Assembly: GCF_030445035.2 (NCBI RefSeq) | Contig: NC_080701.1 | Span: 22,474,798 to 22,538,797, forward strand | From: Dasypus novemcinctus | Taxonomy: Eukaryota; Chordata; Mammalia; Cingulata; Dasypodidae | DNA: 64,000 nt | Reading direction: 5' to 3' | Shown here: positions 60,731-64,000 of the stretch, piece after piece | Position numbering within the stretch: the stretch's first letter is position 1 | Layout of the letters: every line of letters begins with the position of its first letter | Notes under the pieces: generated by a model | The model's input: only the letters and a program-made list of their open reading frames with translations | The model's database searches: none | What the model was told of the DNA's origin: nothing | Position numbers and translations under genes: made by a program

Positions 60731-60745
60731 CTTTGATCCATTCTT
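60731..60745. repeat. Right target-site duplication of the young L1
   Basis: CTTTGATCCATTCTT, identical to 50999-51013. The old L1 ORF2 sequence resumes immediately after it. Confidence 0.92.
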
Positions 60746-61385
60746 GAATTAATTTTTTTTGAATGTTGAAAGGTTGTTATCCAGTTTTCTATCACCATTT
60801 GTTAAAGAGACTGTTCTTTCCCATTGAATGGACTTGGTACCCTTGTAAAAAATGTAGTGGCCATAGATATGACAGTTTATTTCTGAACTATCAGTTTGAT
60901 TCCATTAGTCTGTATGTCTGTCCTTATGCCTCACAATGCTGTTTTGATTGCTGTGGTTTTGTAATATGTTTTAAAATTGAGAAATGTCTGTCTTTCAACT
61001 TTTTTCTTCTTTTTCAAGATGGTTTTCGCTATTCAGGGTACCTTAACCTTCCATATAAAAATTGATAATTGGCTTTTTCACTCGTGCAAATAAGACCATT
61101 GAATTTTTATTGAGATTGCATTGAAACTGTGAATTGCTTTGGGTAGAATTGACATCTTAATACATTTAATCTTCCAATCCATGAACGCAGACTGTTCTGC
61201 CATTTATTTAGTTTTTTTATTTCTTCTAGCAATATATTGTAGTTTTCCATGTACAAGTCCTTTACATTCTTGACTAAACTTATTCCTAGATATTTAGTCT
61301 TTTATTTGCTATTGTAAGCGGAACTTTTTCCTTATGTCCTTTTGACATGTTCCTTACTAGTGTTCTAGAAACACTGCTGATCTTT
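60746..61385 (-). repeat. Old antisense L1 ORF2, right of the young L1
   Basis: Continues from 51013: ATCACCATTTGTTAAAGAGA, GTTTTGATTGCTGTGGTTTT, TTGACATCTTAATACATTTA, TATTCCTAGATATTTAGTCT. Decayed, no open frame. Confidence 0.8.
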
Positions 61386-61705
61386 TTTAAACAAATTGAT
61401 TTTATTGATACATATTAATAAAGCATACAGTTTATCCAAAATGTACAATCAATGGTATTTGGTATAAACACATAGTTGTGAGTTTATCACTTTAATCATT
61501 ATTAAAGTATTTTCATTATTTCAATAATAATAATAAAAAAACAAACAAGAAAATTCCTTATCTCTCCATCTTTCTGTTTCCCTTGTTGTTCATAGCTGCT
61601 ATTTCTGGCTCTTTTTGCACAATTATTTATTTGTTTATTAAGCAGTTTTATTAAGGTATGTTCACATACCATATGATCTATCCAAAGTGTATAATCAATG
61701 ACTTT
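61386..61705 (-). repeat. L1 3' end pieces, antisense
   Basis: TTGATTTTATTGATACATAT, then AAAGCATACAGTTTATCC, is the same L1 3' end as 30600-30720 and 63885-64000. A second short 3' end (GCAGTTTTATTAAGGTATGT) follows at 61640-61705. Confidence 0.7.
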
Positions 61706-62345
61706 TTTTAGCTGTTAAAAAGTCCTTTATTGTAAAATTTTAAAATAAATAGAAAAATAGATCGAAAGAAATTACAATTTTAAAAGGAAGTGCAAGGCCA
61801 GGTTAGATTTAACATAATCAATTATAAAAAACAGCATAGTAACAAACATTTATAAATATAAATAATAATTCAAATATAATGGAAATTAATATAACATAAT
61901 TCTAATTTTTATATTACAGCTCTAACTATTGGACATAATAATCTCTAAGAATGAAATAAATTATTGGTTTAGTTATTTAATTTCCATTTAGGCCATAATT
62001 CTTTCTATATAATCGAATTCCTTTTTGGGAATACTTCACATCTTATTGGAATGAATTACAGCAGATAACAGTTTGCCAACTCATAATTTTATGAGGCAGA
62101 AAAACTCAAAATCTTGTTCAACAGTAGTCATGTTAAATAGTTATTGATCTAGATAATTTTAATTAAAGAGTATGAATAAGAAAAGGTTAAAGAAAAGTTA
62201 AGTATCCAGAAATTTATTTCTTCTCCAGTCCTCTTCAATTAAAAGCAAATGTTTATTTTGTATGAAAAATTGCAGACTACTAATGATAGGAACAATTTGC
62301 CAGTTGCATTGAGTAATTATCGTTCATATACTATAATGTTATTTT
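61706..62345 (-). pseudogene. Possible retrocopied mRNA 3' UTR fragment
   Basis: On the - strand the segment ends in AATAAAGGACTTTTTAACAG followed by an A run (T run at 61703-61709), the normal layout of a polyadenylated transcript end. It is AT-rich, unlike the L1 on either side, and has no LTR or SINE features. No source gene or coding part is recognisable; no target-site duplication was found. Confidence 0.35.
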
Positions 62346-63460
62346 ACATTTATCTGGTCTACTCCAGCTCTTTTTTGGTTACTATTTGCATGAAATACCT
62401 TTTTCCAACCTTTCACTTTTAACCTGGTTGTGTCCTTACATCTGACTTGGGTCTCTTGTAGACAACATATAAATGGCTCATATTTTTAAATCCTTCCTAT
62501 CAATCTATGTCTTTAGATTGGGGGGTTCAATCTATTAACATTCAGTATTATAACTGTAAAGGCATTACTTACTTCATCCATTTGTCCTTCAGCTCTCTGT
62601 TGTCATATCGTTCTACTGTCTTCTTATCCTTTATTTACCCTTCCTAATAATCTTCATTTCTAAATTCTTCTCCAAATCTCCCATCCTTGTTTTTTCCCTT
62701 TCAGGCTACAACACCCCCTTTAGTATCTCTTTAATATCTAGTCTTTTGTTAACATAGTCTATCAGTTTTTGTTTATCTGTGAAGACTGTGAACTCACCCT
62801 CATTTCTGAAGCACAGCTTTGCTGGATACAGAATTCTTGGCTGGCAGTTTTTCTCTTTCAGTGCCTTAAATACATCATACCACTTTCTTCTTTCCTCCTT
62901 GGTTTCTTAGTTTTATTGAGTTTCCCTTGTGTGTGATGCTTTGCTTTTTTTTTGCTGCTTTCAGAATCCTGTCTTTATCTCTGATATTTTTTATTCTGAA
63001 TAGTAGGTGTCTGGGTAGGTCTATTTGGATTTATTCCATTTGGGGTACATTGTCCTTCTTGAATATTAATATTTATGTCCTTCATAAAGGTTGGGAAGTT
63101 TTTGGTCATTATTTCCTTAAATATTCTTTCTGCCCTTTTCCGTTCTCCTTCTGGGACACCAATAACATGTATGTTTCTGCATTTTGTGTCGTCATTCAAT
63201 TCCCTGAAACTCTGTTCCAATTTTTCCATTCTCTTCTCTTTCTGTTCTCATGTCTTTCCAGTTCAGATGGGGTCTGTCTTTGAAATCATTAACTGTCCTC
63301 AAGCAATTCAAACCTGCTCTTATGTGCCTCTAAATGTATTTTTAATCTTTTCTACCATGTCTTTCATTCCCATAAGGTTTGTTACTTTTCTTTGCTGTAA
63401 CAATTGTTTCAAATTGTTCTTTTTGCTCTCCCAGTGTCTCCCTGTTTCTTCCTAAAGTAG
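62346..63460 (-). repeat. Old antisense L1, ORF2 start and ORF1
   Basis: 62346-62660 is antisense ORF2 endonuclease start (TCTACTCCAGCTCTTTTTTG, GGGTCTCTTGTAGACAACAT). 62700-63455 is ORF1. A recognisable piece at 62975-63229 reads FRELNDDTKCRNIHVIGVPE on the - strand. Frameshifted and stop-containing elsewhere. Confidence 0.75.
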
Positions 63461-63855
63461 TGTAGGTAGTTTGTGGGCTTCTAGGAATTTGTCCTTTTCA
63501 TCTAGGTTTTCTACTTGGGTGACATTCAGCTGGCAGTTCATAGTATCCTCATTAAATACTTTTTATTTCTGTGGAGGCAGTAGTAATGATCACCATTTCA
63601 TATCTAATTTTAGTTATTTGTTCTTCTCTCTTTTTCTTTTTGTCAGTCTAGCTAAAGGATTTTTATTTTATTTTATTTTATTGATCTTTTCAAAGAATCT
63701 ACTCTGGGTTTCAATAATTTCTCTATTATTTTTTAATCTGTTTGTTTTCATTCCAATCTTTGTTACTTCCTTCCTTTTGCTTTTTTTTTGTGTTTAGTTT
63801 CTTCTACTTTTTTCTAGATCCTCCAAAGGTGGGGTTTGGCCTCTGGTTTGGTATC
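63461..63855 (-). repeat. Rearranged antisense L1 ORF2 middle piece
   Basis: CTTCTAGGAATTTGTCCTTT and GATCTTTTCAAAGAATCTAC match antisense ORF2 sequence at 33665-33890 and 56330-56540. It lies where 5' UTR should follow ORF1, so it belongs to a separate or rearranged L1. Confidence 0.65.
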
Positions 63856-64000
63856 CTACATTTTTTTTTTGTTTTTTTTAAATGCATCAATTTTATTGAT
63901 ACTTATGAATAAATAATAAATCCATCCAAAGTGTACAATCAGTGGTATTCAGTATAATCACATAGTTGTGCATTCATGACTTCAATCATTTTTAGAGCAT
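63856..64000 (-). repeat. L1 3' end, antisense, running out of the window
   Basis: CAATTTTATTGATACTTATG, then GTGTACAATCAGTGG, CATAGTTGTGCATTCATGAC; same family as 30600-30720. The element continues beyond the window. Confidence 0.75.

Noticed and set aside
1..64000. CRISPR arrays, operons, phage or integron systems
   Set aside because: The content is mammalian interspersed repeats and spliced exons. The only short regular repeats are microsatellites, the 12-bp repeat at 15035-15080 and the L1 monomers at 37690-38150.

Overview
This is mammalian nuclear DNA, most likely from an armadillo (Xenarthra, Dasypus or a close relative). The best evidence is four tRNA-headed SINEs of about 360-430 bp, whose sequence I recognise as the armadillo DAS family, together with several generations of LINE-1 (L1). 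Ancient mammalian repeats (MIR, MLT1-like LTR) are also present. No prokaryotic, organellar or CRISPR-like structure is visible.

Host genes: the only host coding sequence I can support is the 3' part of an ADAM-family (a disintegrin and metalloproteinase) gene on the + strand. Four exons join with matching phases: end of the Cys-rich region (536-613), EGF-like (3965-4079), transmembrane (9139-9310), and a short tail with the stop codon (11094-11144). A spliced 3' UTR exon at 12554-12720 is possible. Metalloprotease and disintegrin exons would lie left of the window. About 36 kb downstream a second EGF-like exon (46684-46771) and a second transmembrane exon (47922-48078) have the same phases. 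They are either the 3' end of a tandem paralogue or an alternative C-terminal cassette. Only a GC-AG intron gives the pair a continuous frame. The short tails resemble the reproductive-tract ADAMs clustered with ADAM9, 32, 3, 5, 18 and 2 in other mammals, but I cannot name the paralogue.

Repeat layout: 1-17 kb is ADAM introns and flank with scattered L1 ends, one DAS SINE, small tRNA-SINEs, MIR and an MLT1-like LTR. 17.3-25.7 kb is older L1 and LTR pieces, including a 400-bp direct repeat flanking an L1. 25.7-41.75 kb is a nested stack: a + strand L1 interrupted by a - strand L1, itself interrupted by a SINE and another - strand L1 carrying a DAS SINE. 41.8-46.2 kb is old L1, DAS SINE, MIR and LTR pieces. 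46.7-48.1 kb is the second ADAM cassette. 48.3-61.4 kb is an old - strand L1 split by a young, nearly intact 9.7-kb - strand L1 (51014-60730) with 15-bp target-site duplications. 61.4-64 kb is L1 debris with one possible retrocopied 3' UTR.

The young L1 carries an intact ORF1, an ORF2 broken by one frameshift just before the reverse-transcriptase FADD motif, a CpG-rich 5' UTR with a YY1-type site at the extreme 5' end, and an unusually long 3' UTR of about 2.8 kb. Repeat boundaries come from reading and comparing copies within the window and are approximate unless a target-site duplication is given.
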